Of a stretch of 64,000 nucleotides of DNA, positions 1 to 14,407 are shown piece after piece. Made by a program: the position numbers and the translations under genes. Each line of letters begins with the position of its first letter. The stretch's first letter is position 1. The notes beneath the pieces are model-generated. The model saw only the letters and a list, made by a program, of their open reading frames with translations. It had not been told where the DNA came from and did no database searches. The DNA is from Linum tenue (taxonomy: Eukaryota; Streptophyta; Magnoliopsida; Malpighiales; Linaceae): assembly GCA_946122785.1 (NCBI GenBank), contig CAMGYJ010000002.1, positions 44,728,495-44,792,494 on the forward strand, in the 5' to 3' direction.

Positions 1-483
1 GGAGCCCGGAGGTCGAGTGTCTAGCCACTCCTTGGCCTGCCCCTCCAGAGTGAAAGGGAAGTACCTCAGCTGGATGGCATCTGCTGGTACCCCATTGATC
101 TTGATTCCATCGATGAGCTCGTGGAATCGCCTGAGATGTGATCGAGGGCACTCTCCCTCCTTACCACGGAACACCACTGAACCGCGCAGCATGGTGATCA
201 CTGAGGTGCTCACCTCAAAGTTGTTGGTTGGGACATGAGGGTGTTGAATGGCTGACCTCATGTCTGCAGCCCTAGCGGTCCAGTAGGATCCCATGGTCTG
301 CTCCTCCGGGATCACATCACGGTTCTCTGGATCAGCCATCTCGCCTTCTTCTTCTTCTAACTGCATCTGTGATAGCTCCTGCTCCGCAGCCAGTCGTGCC
401 TTTAGAGCCCGCTTGAAGTTCCTGCAAGTTCGTTCAAGCTCCTGGTCTAACGGTAGTAGATCTCCCGACTGGCTACGGGTCAT
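1..483 (-). CDS. Athila-type Ty3/gypsy gag, partial (runs off window)
   Basis: Structural Gag protein of an LTR retrotransposon, expected to form the virus-like particle in the cytoplasm. The minus strand is open from an ATG at 483 to the window edge (161 codons, no stop). The start reads MTRSQSGDLLPL, followed by an acidic stretch and, near the edge, the Retrotrans_gag core with FTLEGQAKEWLD. A WTARAADMRSAI segment in the middle is also typical of Athila gag. It lies just inside a tRNA-Asp type primer binding site (603-620) and an LTR (627-1981), so position and orientation agree. No lesion is seen in the visible part. The family call is firm; the Athila/Tat lineage is inferred from the PBS and the gag N-terminus. 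Confidence 0.88.
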   Translation of the reverse strand, partial: MTRSQSGDLLPLDQELERTCRNFKRALKARLAAEQELSQMQLEEEEGEMADPENRDVIPEEQTMGSYWTARAADMRSAIQHPHVPTNNFEVSTSVITMLRGSVVFRGKEGECPRSHLRRFHELIDGIKINGVPADAIQLRYFPFTLEGQAKEWLDTRPPGS

Positions 484-602
484 GCACTACCTGCACACAG
501 TCAGCAGAAACAACCCGTGAAGGCACACAGGTGGAAGAGTAAAATGCAAAAAAGAAAAAGCTAGAGTAACAAATTCTCACGTTTCCCCAATAACCTAGAG
601 GG

Positions 603-620
603 TCCCCGGCAACGGCGCCA
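603..620 (-). other. Primer binding site (tRNA-Asp type)
   Basis: On the minus strand this reads TGGCGCCGTTGCCGGGGA, a perfect 18-nt complement of the 3' end of plant tRNA-Asp(GTC) including CCA, as used by Athila-type elements. It lies six bases inside the end of the LTR (627), the usual spacing for minus-strand DNA priming. Confidence 0.9.
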
Positions 621-626
621 AAAACT

Positions 627-1981
627 TGACACACCAAAACACAACACCAAACTGCGACCAAGTGTAATCGCAGTCCGGGAATGCAGTAACAGGCAAGTTA
701 TATTATCAACCCGGGGTCTAGATCTACTGCTTACTCCGTGATTCTCTATTATCTAGCAAACTAGTTCGAGTGATTGTTGTTTAAAAGCAAAAGCAACAAG
801 AAAGCAGTAAATTGTTCGGTTTTCAAAGTCAGGAAAGAGTCACTCGGGATTGAGTCCCCCTAATACCCTAGTTAGGTTCAATTGTAATTCCCTGGGTTGA
901 TTTACTGTTGATTAGACTGCGGAAGATCCGACAGTAGCTTGGAATCTCTTAAGCTGACCAAGCCCTCTCAGTCTAACTACCCGGCAGACGACTAGTCTTC
1001 ACCGGGAAAGAAAGCTGAGGCTATGAACACAGAACTCCACTACTGGAATTGAATTCCGGTACAAAGCAGTAAACTGGCTAACTCTCGTATAGCCAATCTC
1101 CTACTATCGAATGAAGAGACTCTAACAACCTAATCAGATTCTATCTATCTCAGGTTGCAGCAGAGATTGAGAAAAGCTGATCAGACTCCAATCAATTCAA
1201 TAAACATGCATCATTCGATTAAAATCAAACAGTAATATCATCCCAAGTCATTACAATCAAATCCCTAACACAAGGAACTAGGGTTCTTCATACCCAAGTG
1301 AGAGAAGGGTTCTACTCCATAGAGAGAGAAGAGAAAACAAGAATCGGATTAGTCATACTCATAACGATGAGGAAAATCTGCTCCGGGACGATGATTTCCA
1401 CTCCTATTACGATCTCCAAGCTCGATTCGATGAAATCCAGCTCTAAGACAGCTTCTAGGATGTGTTCTTCGCACTTTCTCTCTCTAGGGCTCTGTTTTTG
1501 CTCTGAAAACACGACTCTCCCACTTTTTGCTCGGAATAGGCTCTAAAACCAGGATTTCCCGACTCGCACGGCCAGGGTGCACGGCCGTTCAGATCACCCA
1601 CTTGGCCGTGCAACTCAAAACGCAGCGTGTCGTTTAGTTCGATCTTAGGCTTCTCGCACGGCCAGGGTTGCACCTTGCACGGCCGTGTGATTTCCATGGC
1701 TTGCCCGTGCGTGGCCTCGGCAAAAAGCGCACGGCCATCTTGCTCACGTGCACGGCCGTGCGGTGCCATGGTCTGCCCGTGCAGCTTCCTTGAACCCTTG
1801 CCATTCGTCCGATCTTCATCCAATCGGCCCCAGACTCGCTTCTAAGCCTTCATTCACGTACTAGGACCTGAAATGTCACAAACAAGCACAACCTAGCGTG
1901 AAATCGGCCTAAAACACGAGAATCAACACCTCAAACGGTGTAAGAACGAAGGTAAAAACATGTGTAAATGGCGGTCTATCA
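627..1981 (-). repeat. 5' LTR of the Athila-type element
   Basis: On the minus strand the LTR starts TGATAGACCGCC at 1981 and ends TGTCA at 627, next to the PBS. Length is about 1355 bp. The partner LTR is outside the window, so no TSD can be tested. Between about 1560 and 1790 the motif CACGGCCGTG and half-sites (GCACGGCC, GGCCGTGC) recur many times in both orientations. Small ORFs here, on either strand, follow from this motif and are not called. Confidence 0.82.
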
Positions 1982-3869
1982 CATCCACTGATCTAATATC
2001 TTTGATTCGAAATTTTAGTTGCATTCCTCATACCCGGTCTCACAGAAAATATCCATATGCTCGGAACTGAAACCAACGATAGAGAATCAGTACTCAACCC
2101 AAGTTAAGCAAGCAAAATTTGTAAATTCAAACATAGAATATGTGAGACAATAAGGAGTGGAAGTGTTGTCCTGCAAGGGGCGAATTATGTATGGGTGGCA
2201 TAGAGAAGGAGCAGAGAAGACTGACATTGGCTCTGTCCCTTATGATTGAATCAACAATTGTGCTTCCCTCTTGAAATAGTGGTTACTCCAGTGACAGATG
2301 GGGAAAACATAATCTCATTTTCCTTTATTGTTCGACAATTGCTCTTCCCTCCTGAAAGGAAAGGGATATTTCATGAGTGATGGAATCAACAAAGAGTAGC
2401 TACTGGTCGAAAGAGGCACACACGGAACAAAAGAGATGATGCCTGCATTGATGCTTCCCCATCTCCTTAACAAAGCAAAAAGGATATGCAAGTATCCAAT
2501 TAATTGAGCAAAATTCAGAAAATAGAGGCTATAAAATCCAAACCCACCAAATAGATTGTATGTGTTAACTTTACAACTCTAAAATCAATCCAAGTCTCAC
2601 GTAAACCAGTGTATAGAATGACCGATCTGTGAAACATCTGGATGTAAGACTACTACGATTATGATGTTATAAGACAAAAAAAAAATTGAGCCAGCGAGGG
2701 TAATAAGGAATGTCATAAAGGCCACACATAAAAATAGATCAATGTTGATATACTAAGATTCAGAGCTTCGAGCATTTCTATCCAAGTCATTTCCAACACA
2801 TATGTCAATAGAGCAAGCATGATGCGAGATAGAACTGTACCTATGACACTAAACTATATGACTCAAAAGCTTTTCTTAAGCTTTAATCTGTTGGATGGTA
2901 TCGAGCCATGACCAAATGCTGATTCTACTACTTAATAGAAAGAGGTATCAGGACGACGGTATATTTAGGAAAGCTGGGGTAAATGAATTGAGTTAACAAA
3001 TTATGATAGTTTCTGTAAGTCCATAAAAGAGAAAGAACGGGGCTGAAAATACTCTCTAAGGATATGCAAATAAATAAAATTGAACTCACAGGCGTAGAGC
3101 AAGAACAATCACCTGAAACCAAACAGCAAATCTGTACGTAAAACTCCATCTTCTCTAAACCAAGAACATTTTTTTAAGTGATAAACTACAAACTTCATAC
3201 ATTAAGACATCAATCAAATACATAGAGTCATCTAGACCGAGGAATGTGAAAATGAAAACACATTTACTGTCCATAAGCGCAAGTTTACATCATTAGTTCT
3301 AAATGTATTCAATGCAAATGCATAAAGGCTATAGCGATGGAGATCGAAGAAGATTCCAAAAAAGTGCAGATTCTCAACAATAACGATTCAGCATCAGACA
3401 TATAATAAACACAAAGCAATTTTCCTAACTATTGTTCCACAATTGCAGGTTCTCGTAACCACGTTGTTTAGGATGCATTTTACAAACACTTGAATCTGAA
3501 AATCAACAAAAGAACAAAAGTTTCAAATTTATTTTCCAGATTATTATCGATGCCGACAGGGGTTACCTCTAATCTGTTGTGCAACACTCCAATATGCAAG
3601 CACACAAATAAAATGCAGAACAAATTTGTAATGATCAAGTGGATCATCATTCTAAATAAAAATGATGTCCGCTGAAACTCTTCATTATGATTGGATTCGA
3701 GAGTGTCGATTGAGAACATATCTTTTATGGTAGGAGTATTTAGGAACAATAATACCAAACTATTTTCACTCAAGAGCTACTCATAAAACTGAGCATAGAC
3801 CTAATTGGCCACAAATTGGAAACTACAGAGGGTAGAAGAATGAATTACATGTACCTGTCGATCCCCTAG
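1982..3869. other. No gene recognised
   Basis: AT-rich sequence with many stops in all frames. No ORF here resembles a known protein and no paired terminal repeats were found. It may include the 3' flank of the minus-strand exons that begin at 3870. Confidence 0.4.
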
Positions 3870-4318
3870 TCAACCTTCCTTCACTCTGCTGGTCATGACA
3901 TATTCCCTCTTCGAGTCTGCTGTTGAGCTGCAGTATGGAATGGGTTCACTTCCCCCATCAGCAATAACAACTTCTTTCTCTGGCCCTGGGTCTGGGTGAA
4001 AGCAATAAAAAAAACATATAAGAATCATATCAAAGAAAGGTCAATTCCAGAATATAAACAGAACCGAACCCCAAAAAGAAGAAGCTTACCTAATTGCCTC
4101 TGATGCCTTTGGAAATCTACATTGACGACAGCTCCCCCCTTATCCTTCTCTTTTCCAAACTAAAAAAAAACAAAGAGAAAAGTCTGATTAGTATAGTAGG
4201 AACCGATGAGTAAAAAATCGAAACATACAAAAATCAGAAAAGAAACAAATCCACATTAAAAACTTACCTTGCACACTGTTGATAGTTGTCCCACCGGTAG
4301 CAGCAGGCTATGTTTCCT
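3870..4318 (-). CDS. Last three exons of an unidentified minus-strand host gene
   Basis: Three short exons join in one open frame on the minus strand: about 4318-4268, 4159-4090 and 3991-3870. Each internal boundary has good plant splice signals: a GTAAG donor after 4268 and a GTAAGC donor after 4090, with pyrimidine-rich AG acceptors before 4159 and 3991. The joined frame ends at a TGA at 3870-3872. The peptide includes LLLPVGQLSTVCKFG, then GGAVVNVDFQRHQRQL, then EVVIADGGSEPIPYCSS. I do not recognise the family. The 5' part was not found; another exon-like stretch (AFGTPK) lies near 4530. The gene could be functional or a relic. Confidence 0.45.
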
Positions 4319-4331
4319 CTAGCGGCAAGAG

Positions 4332-5689
4332 AAGGATCTCATTATGCAGCAAACACAGTAGAGTAAACTACATGCAAATATCCATTATGCGACAAACATT
4401 TAGCAACTGAAAACTGTAGCTCTTAACCGATAGAAATAGGCTTGAAATGTCTCGTTACTGAAGATTTAACACTGCGCACAAGTCAATCATGGGCTTAAAT
4501 GGCAGATTAAAGGGAACGATTCAAACCTTTGGAGTTCCAAAGGCCTTGAGAACGATCATGTTGGTGTTGTTAGCAAATAAATTATATTACGACCAGTACA
4601 GCAACTGCCTCTTTCTTGCGGGCAAAAAAACTGAAGCAAGAGCATCAAGATTGGAAGTTAAAGTACCTCCATCTCACTACAATTTACTGCAGGTTTGATG
4701 AAGCATAGTTCCTGGAGAAATGCAATGAAAAAGTTAAGTATCTACATCCCACAACAATCTAAAAGGCTAGAAACCCATGCTACCATCATATCAGACGCTG
4801 CAGAACTTGATATAACAGGCTTTAACAGAATCTGAAAGGCTAAAAACCAATGGTAACATACTGCAGAGTCCTGTACAGCTGGACCTTACTCGATGTCATA
4901 AGATGTAGCCTGAACAAAGTGGATGATATGATAGCTACGAAAGGGCAGTAACGAAAAAGCCCACGCAATGATAGGTAGGAAGTAGTGAAACAGTAGTAAG
5001 ATATAAAGAACAATTATATCAGCGAAATTAGGACAATCAAACGGGAAAGAACAAAGAAAACACCATTCGTGAAATATGAAAGATAAATCTGCAAACCACA
5101 TGATGCAGCTAGCACAAAGGAACAAAATACAACCTTAAAACCAATATCTGGAACATATAGGGCAGAGGATAAATTTTGAAACATACAATTTCCAGTCTCT
5201 GTGTTCATTACATGCAGGTTAGAATAGAAGATAATCCCAGAACTAACCATGTTGATATCATCATCAGTTTGATTCATTGAAGTACTGAAGTTTGTTCGAT
5301 CAATCGGTTTGATTGTTTTTCCCTACTCAGTAACTACTTTTCGTTTCCAGTACTATAAAGTAAAAAGTTCCATATTTACCTAAGCAAAAGTTTACTATTT
5401 TTGTACACCTTCTGCAGCAAAAAATATAATCGGCAAGAAAATCAATTCAGGATTTTGTCAACGTTATAACAGAGAACTTGATAATATCCTTTTTAAATCC
5501 TTCTAACATCAATGATATCACCAATGCTCATCGGATAGATTTCATGCTTGTTCCACCATAATCAAATTCCAGGTTAGCTTGAGTTCGATTACCACGAATG
5601 ACAGACTTCTTTAGATAGACTTATATTTATTGGAGGTGAATCAAATCAATGGCAAAAGGAAAATCAAGGAATAACGATTCGGAGGAGGG
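4332..5689. other. No gene recognised
   Basis: AT-rich sequence between the exons ending at 4318 and the methyltransferase relic. A few exon-like open stretches exist on the minus strand (around 4510-4560 and 5110-5160), but no chain of exons could be supported. Confidence 0.35.
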
Positions 5690-6450
5690 AAGTGAAGGCC
5701 TTACATGTGAGGGCGGACCGTACAAATGCTGGTTAAAATGGGGTAACATTCTCATATCAATCTGTTGTTCTTATATCCTGCAGGAAATCAAAGCGAGTTG
5801 GTTCAACAGCAAAAAAAAGGCGACTCGGTTGGTGATTGCATTAGGTGAAATCATATGTATATACACACCTTGGGATTGAGGGATTGGAGTAGTTTGACAT
5901 AATCAGAAGTGGAGCACCATTCACGAAGATAGCTTGCCTAGCAGATTCTAGCAAGGTGATTTTTCTCCCACTTGGTCAAGGATTCATGAGGAGATCCAAG
6001 TTCTCTGATGCACGATGTCACAATTATTATGCTGCACCCTGGTGGTGCAACTCTAGGGAACTTACCCAAAATCTGCGATAACAAATTCCAGTTCCCATAT
6101 AATCGTCGAGATTTCCCCAACTGGAATTATGAACTGGTTGACCCTAACAATGCATCATTAAGTGTCGAAAAGGAAACAAAGACCTTGGTTTTATCAGACA
6201 TATGATCTCCACTCTCCATGGACCAAACCAGATCAAAATCCCCATCTGTGAATGGCTGATCCAAAGCATTCCAACATGGAAGAATGGTTGCTTATTTAAT
6301 TTCCTACAAAAACCAACCACTCATCAAACTCTCACCATCTTCCACAACAACATTGGTCCAAAGCGGTATGTACCATAGGGTTGGATTTTGGAGGTAGAAG
6401 AAGTTGACCTGGTCAGCTATATCTTGAGCACCTCCTAGAGCATCGACTTT
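5690..6450 (-). pseudogene. VTE4: Tocopherol methyltransferase (VTE4-like) pseudogene
   Basis: The intact enzyme is the plastid SAM-dependent gamma-tocopherol C-methyltransferase, last step of vitamin E synthesis. Four exon relics lie in the right order on the minus strand. 6450-6391 encodes VDALGGAQDIADQVNF. 6271-6184 encodes QPFTDGDFDLVWSMESGDH, the methyltransferase motif region. 6072-5869 encodes APPGCSIIIVTSCIREL and then EWCSTSDYVKLLQSL. 5777-5690 resembles the next exon (ENVTPF, then PAFVRSALT). Splice sites between several relics survive (CGCAG before 6072, GTGTGT after 5869, CTGCAG before 5777). Lesions are clear: an in-frame TAG after ARIC, stops where conserved Trp residues are expected in the last exon, and no N-terminal exons or chloroplast transit peptide. 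The family call is from memory of conserved motifs; the related MPBQ/MSBQ methyltransferases are less likely. Confidence 0.72.
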
Positions 6451-8628
6451 TTGACAGTGCTCCTCTGCCTCTTGTATCCATATTCCTGGCTAAGTAGCCT
6501 ACATCCACCACGTTCTTTGCCCTCTACTCTGCCACTAAATCAAACAATCAGGAAAAACTCACCTTTTGAATTCAGCTAAACTACTTACCGATTACAATAA
6601 ACCAATCAAGATGAACCGTAAAGTTACAGAGAGAGAGAGAGAACTTGGGAAAATACCTGGTCCTACTCGATGGTTCTATCATCTATGTGATTCCAACTTC
6701 CCAACAGCAATTCGTTTCTCCATCACTTCCCCTAATATATAATAACACACAATAGTTAACAAAAATGTTATCTTCAGTTGTGCTTATTTTAAATATGTTG
6801 AAACCCACAACAACCACAAATGATAATTAACACCAAACGGTCCAAACCCACAATTATAATCAAATGAACGAAAAGCAAAGCAGCAGCTACAACTGCAATT
6901 AAATCGAATTCCTCCCCAAGGCAAAATAATTGACCACTAAAGAATCTCTATCTCTCCACTTTGGCCTCTCCATCCCCTCTATATTTTTTCCAGTAAGATG
7001 TGGACTCCAATCCATTTTTTCTGCGGACCAAAAAACACCAAAGGTAATACCTTCCCTTTACCACTGCCATCTCAGTCCTACTCAAGGCTCAATGGCTCAA
7101 CTAATGTTGGCCGAAAAACTGAATCTCCTTCATCATTCAAGAAGAACAGATTAGAAAAGGCAAAAGAAGAGCAGCAGGAAGAATAAGGAAAATAATACAA
7201 AGCACGACCCTAAATGTATCAATTGAGACATCCATATTGCTTACAGAAACTGGAAATAAATAAAAAACTAAAAATGGCCAAATTTAAAACTATTTACCTG
7301 GTTTCGCAGATTCCTTAAAGACTGATCTTCTCCCTTTTCTTGTAAGGTTCATCCCCGTCCGATCTCAAAAGCTTTCCTCCATTGTGGTTCTTATGCCAGA
7401 AAGCTTTCTCTAGATCTCCCATTGATCCAACCCGGCAGAGAGATTTCAAAGATCAATAGAGATCAACCTTGCCCCTGGGATGAGTAAAATTGACCAAAGA
7501 GATCTCCTCCTCTCATAAACCTTCCCTTCTAAGCTGGATCATCTTTCTCCCTTCTCCTCCTTCAAGACAAAGAGACTGATGATAAGTTTTTTTTTTCATT
7601 TCTCTTGTTTTTCATACAGTAGTGAGAAAATTGAGTGGATAGGAAGAGGGCAAGAGACTTCTGATGAGCAAATCCACTTATGCCTGCTCCGTCGGTCCCT
7701 CTTCCATGACCACCTTTGCCGCCGCGGCGCCGCCACATGGAAACTCCACCTTTTCCCTCCTCCAACCAGCATCACGACCACCCCCGAGCACCAACGACCA
7801 CCCCCGAGCACCAACGACCACATATTTGATGGGGAAGAAGCACCGAGATCATTGGGTGCATTCGATTTTGGACGATTCGGAAAGGAATGAGTAAGAAAGA
7901 TGTGAAGCTATGCTTCGATGCGAAGAATGTAAAAATAACAAATAGAGACAAAAGCACCTACTGTGATTGAAGAAGACACTGTCTTTTCACCCGCCTCCTC
8001 TTTCTGTTTTTTTATTTTGCTGTATTTTTTGTTCTTATTGCGGTTGTTCCCGTTGAAGGCGCAGTCCCCAACTACAACTCTTCCTTCATCAGAAGTCAAT
8101 CGACAACTTAGCAAGCTCATTCCCTACGTGCTTATAAGGTTGATGAATCCATTGGGAAAACAACGTTTTAGCAAAATTCAAAACCCTAAAAGTAATCAAA
8201 AACCGAAAAAGAGGCTCGATACTCACCCTTCAACCTGTATCCCATACGCAAGCTCAGCATCGGCATGGATTTAAGCTCGATGAATCCATTTAGAAAACAA
8301 GGGTTCAGTAGAGCCAGCGGCAACCCTCCATCCGCACCAGGCAGTATCATCGATCCCGTCGACGCCATTTTCTTTGGTCATTTGTTTCTTCGTCCATCTT
8401 CGCAAACAACACTAAAAACAAGAATCAGAAGCAAAAACAGAAAGGAGGATGAACTCCAAGAACGATATTGAACAAAAACCCAGAAAAATCTAGAAGAAAG
8501 GAACCGACTTTATCTTGATGGATAATCGCGAGTTCCGGTTTGTGCTCTATTTCGCCGGATTCTTCTGTCATCTCCTCCATGTTTTGCTTCACCCAAGTCT
8601 CGATCTTCCTTTTCTTCTTCTTCACCTT
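6451..8628. other. No supported gene; short repeats
   Basis: No ORF in this stretch has family-like sequence. A 19-20-bp GC-rich unit, containing CCGAGCACCAACGACCAC, is tandemly duplicated around 7783-7820. A 35-bp phrase beginning GATGAATCCATT occurs at about 8140 and again, diverged, at about 8278. A minus-strand open stretch at 8500-8610 containing MEEMTEESGEIEHKPELAII could be an exon of a lost or unrecognised gene. Confidence 0.35.
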
Positions 8629-9222
8629 TAGGGATGTCAATTCAACCCGTAACCATGGGTACCCTACCCAACCGTAACCGGTCAACGAGGGTAATTACCC
8701 GCTTTGACGGGTTAAGGGTCGGGTACGGGTAATACCCGGTTTCAAAATAAAGGGTAGGGTACGGGTATGGTAATCGATAATACCCGCCCCGTTATACCCG
8801 CCCCGCTAACTAAAAGGTCAATTTCCCTTGATAAATTTAGTTTAGCTTGAGAAATTTTGTTTAGCTACCATTATTGATGATGATGTAGACGATTATTATG
8901 TTTGTGTGGATTGTAGAAGCATGAACAATTATTATGTTTTTGTTGTTTTTATTTGTGTGGATTGTTGAAGCTAGAACAATTAGAAGTATTGAGAATTTTT
9001 AATGGACAACAGTATGTATGTGCATATATGTGTATAAGTTCATAGTTTAGGATTCGTACCCATGGTTACCCGAATACCCGTGGTTACCCGGTGGGTAGGG
9101 TATGGTTATATAATTTTCATACCCGGTGGTTATTTGGTCGGGTATTTTAGAAGGCTCTACCCGGCGGTTTAGGAGTTGGTATAGGGTAAACCCGCACCCG
9201 ACCCTACCCATTGCCATCCCTA
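8629..9222. mobile_element. Non-autonomous hAT element (594 bp)
   Basis: The element begins TAGGGATGTCAAT and ends ATTGCCATCCCTA, so it has short terminal inverted repeats (TIRs). It is flanked by a perfect 8-bp TSD, TTCACCTT (8621-8628 and 9223-9230), the size made by hAT transposases. Subterminal regions are full of short ACCCG/GGGTA repeats, as expected for transposase binding sites. Its right half is the reverse complement of the left half of the element at 21535-22318, so both belong to one family. No coding capacity remains. Confidence 0.9.
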
Positions 9223-10267
9223 TTCACCTTGCTTCTTCTTCGTTGTTCAGCACAAAAGAGAGAAGGAGAGAGAAAGCAGATCTTGAAAGATGGAGAGAGG
9301 AATTGGGGATTAGACATGAGGAAGAAAGAATGGATAAGTAATAAAAAGTCTCCTTTTGGTCAGAAAAAGCAAAACAAGTAACAGTTACGGGATGTGACTT
9401 TACCCAATAGTAAACTTGTAGTTTGTTCTTTTAAAGATATAATAATAAGACAAGCTTTCTATTTTCCATAACTTGTATAGTTGATAGGTTTCATTCCGTT
9501 TCCTCACTATGAGTGTGGTTGTAGGTTGTAACCAGTATTTTTCGAGCCTTTGATCGATTTGATCAAAAGGTTGAGCTTAATGAAAACTATTAGCCATCAA
9601 AAAAATTAAGCTTTTCGAATAATTAAAAACATATATAATAAATCATAGTATGATGTATCCAAATGATATTCTGACTAATCGTATTATATCGAATTAATAG
9701 TAATTTGTGGCCAAATCCCTCGTGTCCCAAATTCCTAGAGCACTTCGACTATGCTTCAAAGTATTAGTGTTTTGAGGTACAAATTAAAGTTGTACCAAAC
9801 TATTAAAGGTACAAGTTCAAATTGTACTCTAAGAAAACTTGTAACAAAAATATTGTACCCTAAAAAAACTTTTAATATAAAAAACTTATACAAATGACTG
9901 AAATGAGTACAATTACAACCTAAATTTCTAGGATAACATCAAATATAAAAAAAAACCAAAGCACCAATTAAAGCATGTAAAATTCCTCCCACCAAAAAAA
10001 AGCATGTAAAATTCCTTTTACGAAAAAAAAAAAACATGTAAAATTCCTAATCCAAAAAGGACCCATTTATTCATTCCCTCAAATAATTTCAGCCGTTGAT
10101 GTGCGGAGGAACACCGCTGACTCCGTGGACACCGACGGGTTTGATTAAATAACACCACGCACAGTCCTTTCTCGCAAATCGGCGTTGTGCCGCCGAGGAC
10201 ATAAATCAAATCAAAACCCAGCCAGCCCTAGTTCCCTGCCTCTCTCTCCCTCTCTCAAAATCCCTAA

Positions 10268-11911
<1,644 letters not shown>

Positions 11912-14407
11912 GCATATGAGAGCTGAGGTGTAATCTTTCTGTGGTGCTTGTTCCATGTCGTTTTTGAAATTTGTATGATTACGATTCTGAAAGAATAGAA
12001 GCCTTTCTAAGAATGATTCAGTTCTGTACCGGATGATTCGTAGAAACTTTTCTAGTTTTGAACTATGTTTGATCTTTTAATTTGACTTTATGTCTCTTTG
12101 GTAACGATTTGATCGATGAAATTGCTTTTATAGTCACTGGTATGTGAACGGCTCCGAGACCAATCTCGCCCTTTGGATGGTCGTGGTTGTCAAGTGAAAA
12201 CTTATGTTGCTGCAGCAGTTGAGCCAGCTTTCAGCTTGAAGTATTGAATGGATCTTTGTGACATATGGTTGCTTGCATTCTTAGTCTCTTTGAAACGGGC
12301 CGGTAAGCTTATTTGGAATATGCCAGGAAGATTGCTACTGCTGTGAGCTGCTGGTTGTAGCTTCCTCGTTTGCAAATTCCTACTCGCAGTAGTCATTTAG
12401 CAGAGATGTCATTCTTTGGGGATGACATATTTATTGGCAGCAAGTAGTAGGTCAGGTGTTTTAAGTGCAATTGTGCTCGTGTATGCTATATTTCCTGTTT
12501 TTTGTATTCTTGACGGGCTTCACACAGCATGTGCTTTTGGTTGATGGTGTTCAGCCATTCTAATAGTTGTTGGGGGAAGTTGGTCTAGTTATAGGGCTTA
12601 CAGGAAAGTTGATATTTGTTTCTACTGCTGGTAACTTCTCCTTGGTCAGCTGTTGCTTTTAGCATTCTTCACGAATCAAAGCTAGTGAACATTGAAAATG
12701 GATCGTTTAGTTCTTTGGTTTCTTTGGGAGAGATGTGCAAAATTCTATTGTTCTGTTTATTGGCAGAGTTTTTCGTCCGTCATTTGATCTGCTTCTTGCC
12801 CTGTACCTGCAATAGCGTAGTCCAGGGGAACATGAGTCTCTTGTGGTCTGCACCAGTTGGAAGAGCAAGTATCCTGGAAAACCAGACTGAAGATTCTGAT
12901 CAGGCAGATAATATATACATCATTGCATTCTGATGTTTTTCATTTTGTGTGCAGTTTTCTCTGAGAATCAGAATGAAGATTAGACAAACGTAGCACTGTC
13001 TCACTTGCACCTGTGCGGCTCTATTTCCGCGTTGCTAGGTACCACTATCCTCTGCTCTTTTATATGCTCGACTGTCTTGCAAGTAGACAGCATTTGAATT
13101 CGAACGCAGGATTAGGTTAATGAAGAGAGTGGGTCAATTGTGCATTTCTAATGATGATCAGGGGCGATGAGTGCATAGTGGATGTCGTTGGACGGATGGT
13201 CTCTCTAGTCCATCGGAAGACATGATCACCTCGGGTCGGTCTTGAGCAAAAATGTGGAAGCACATGGCCAGCTGATAGGGTAAGTCAAAGTCCTTTGATC
13301 AGGGTCGAGGGACGTGGGACAAACCATTTCCAGGAAAAGTCTGGGAAGCTTTGGTGGTGATGATAAACATTAACAAGGCGGGGATTTTTGTGGATTCGAT
13401 GATTGCGGTGGTTAGGAGGAGGGGTTGAGAAGCTATTATATTATATATATGATGGTGTCTGTCTTAGGTACTCTATTGAGAATGATTAAGCGCAATACGA
13501 AGAGGGTGAGGGCATGAAACTGTGGTGGCTTTGCCTCTGATTGCTCTTCATTTGATTCAATCATTCCTGGCGCATGCATTGAACAGCATCATAGAGGCAA
13601 GGACAGCAACTCTGGTTTCATTCTCATTTTTTTTCTCTTCTACTCCGAAATGGCGGATCGGATCTGTTCTAGGCCGGCCCCCAGTCAAATTTGGGTTTAT
13701 GTCGATGAACTAACGAACAAAAATCTGCAACTTGCACGCATTAATCTGCTGGCTACGCTGCTATATGTCATCCCGAGCCTCCGGTGTGACAATCTTATGA
13801 ACCAGCGTTTACCATGTGCATCCAACCGATCTAGAATCACGAAGCACGCGACCTTTGCGCATCAAAATCGTAGCCTGGTTCAGCATGCAGAGAGAGCTGC
13901 ATTGTCTGTGCCCATGATGTCCGCCTGGGGAAAATGAGAACTTGTGGTTTTATGTCGGTCTCGCTTCGATTCGTCATTCCCACAGGTGACGTTGAAGGTT
14001 TGTCATCGTCTGTTGCCTGCCTGTGCCTGGGGACTGCCTTCAATTTCTACGCCAAAGGTTTAGTCATGATTTTCCCCCCAAAGAGCACTAAAAAATATTT
14101 GCTTCAGGAACAAGCAATTGGTGATGAGGTTCTCTTTTCTTTTCTTTTTTATTCTGGTTTTCTTTTTGTTTGACGGGAAAGGAACTTATTAGATCCAAGA
14201 AATGGGTAATTGCAACGACTTAGCTTAGGTTTGGGTTGATGATGTGGCCTGGTTGATGCACCTACTAATCTAATTCTAAAACAAAGAGTGGGGGATTTGG
14301 TGAAAGTACTTATGGGGTTCGATGGTAAGCTTTAATGGGTTGCTGCAATTACTAATCTATATTAATTACAAAAAGATAGGGAAAGTGTAAGTACGAAGAT
14401 GCTGAGA
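11912..14407. other. No gene recognised downstream of MAS2
   Basis: About 2.5 kb with no ORF resembling a known protein, no paired repeats and no RNA gene that I can identify. The first few hundred bases are probably the 3' UTR of the MAS2-like gene. Small ORFs at 12616, 13522 and 13650 lack any family signature. Confidence 0.4.

Noticed and set aside
1455..1823. 122-codon minus-strand ORF in the first LTR
   Set aside because: Made largely of the repeated CACGGCCGTG motif; LTR non-coding sequence.
7579..7890. 103-codon plus-strand ORF
   Set aside because: Includes a 19-20-bp tandem duplication, has overlapping ORFs in several frames and no recognisable domain.
13522..14173. Several 60-95-codon plus-strand ORFs downstream of MAS2
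   Set aside because: No homology, no splice chain and no coding-like composition.
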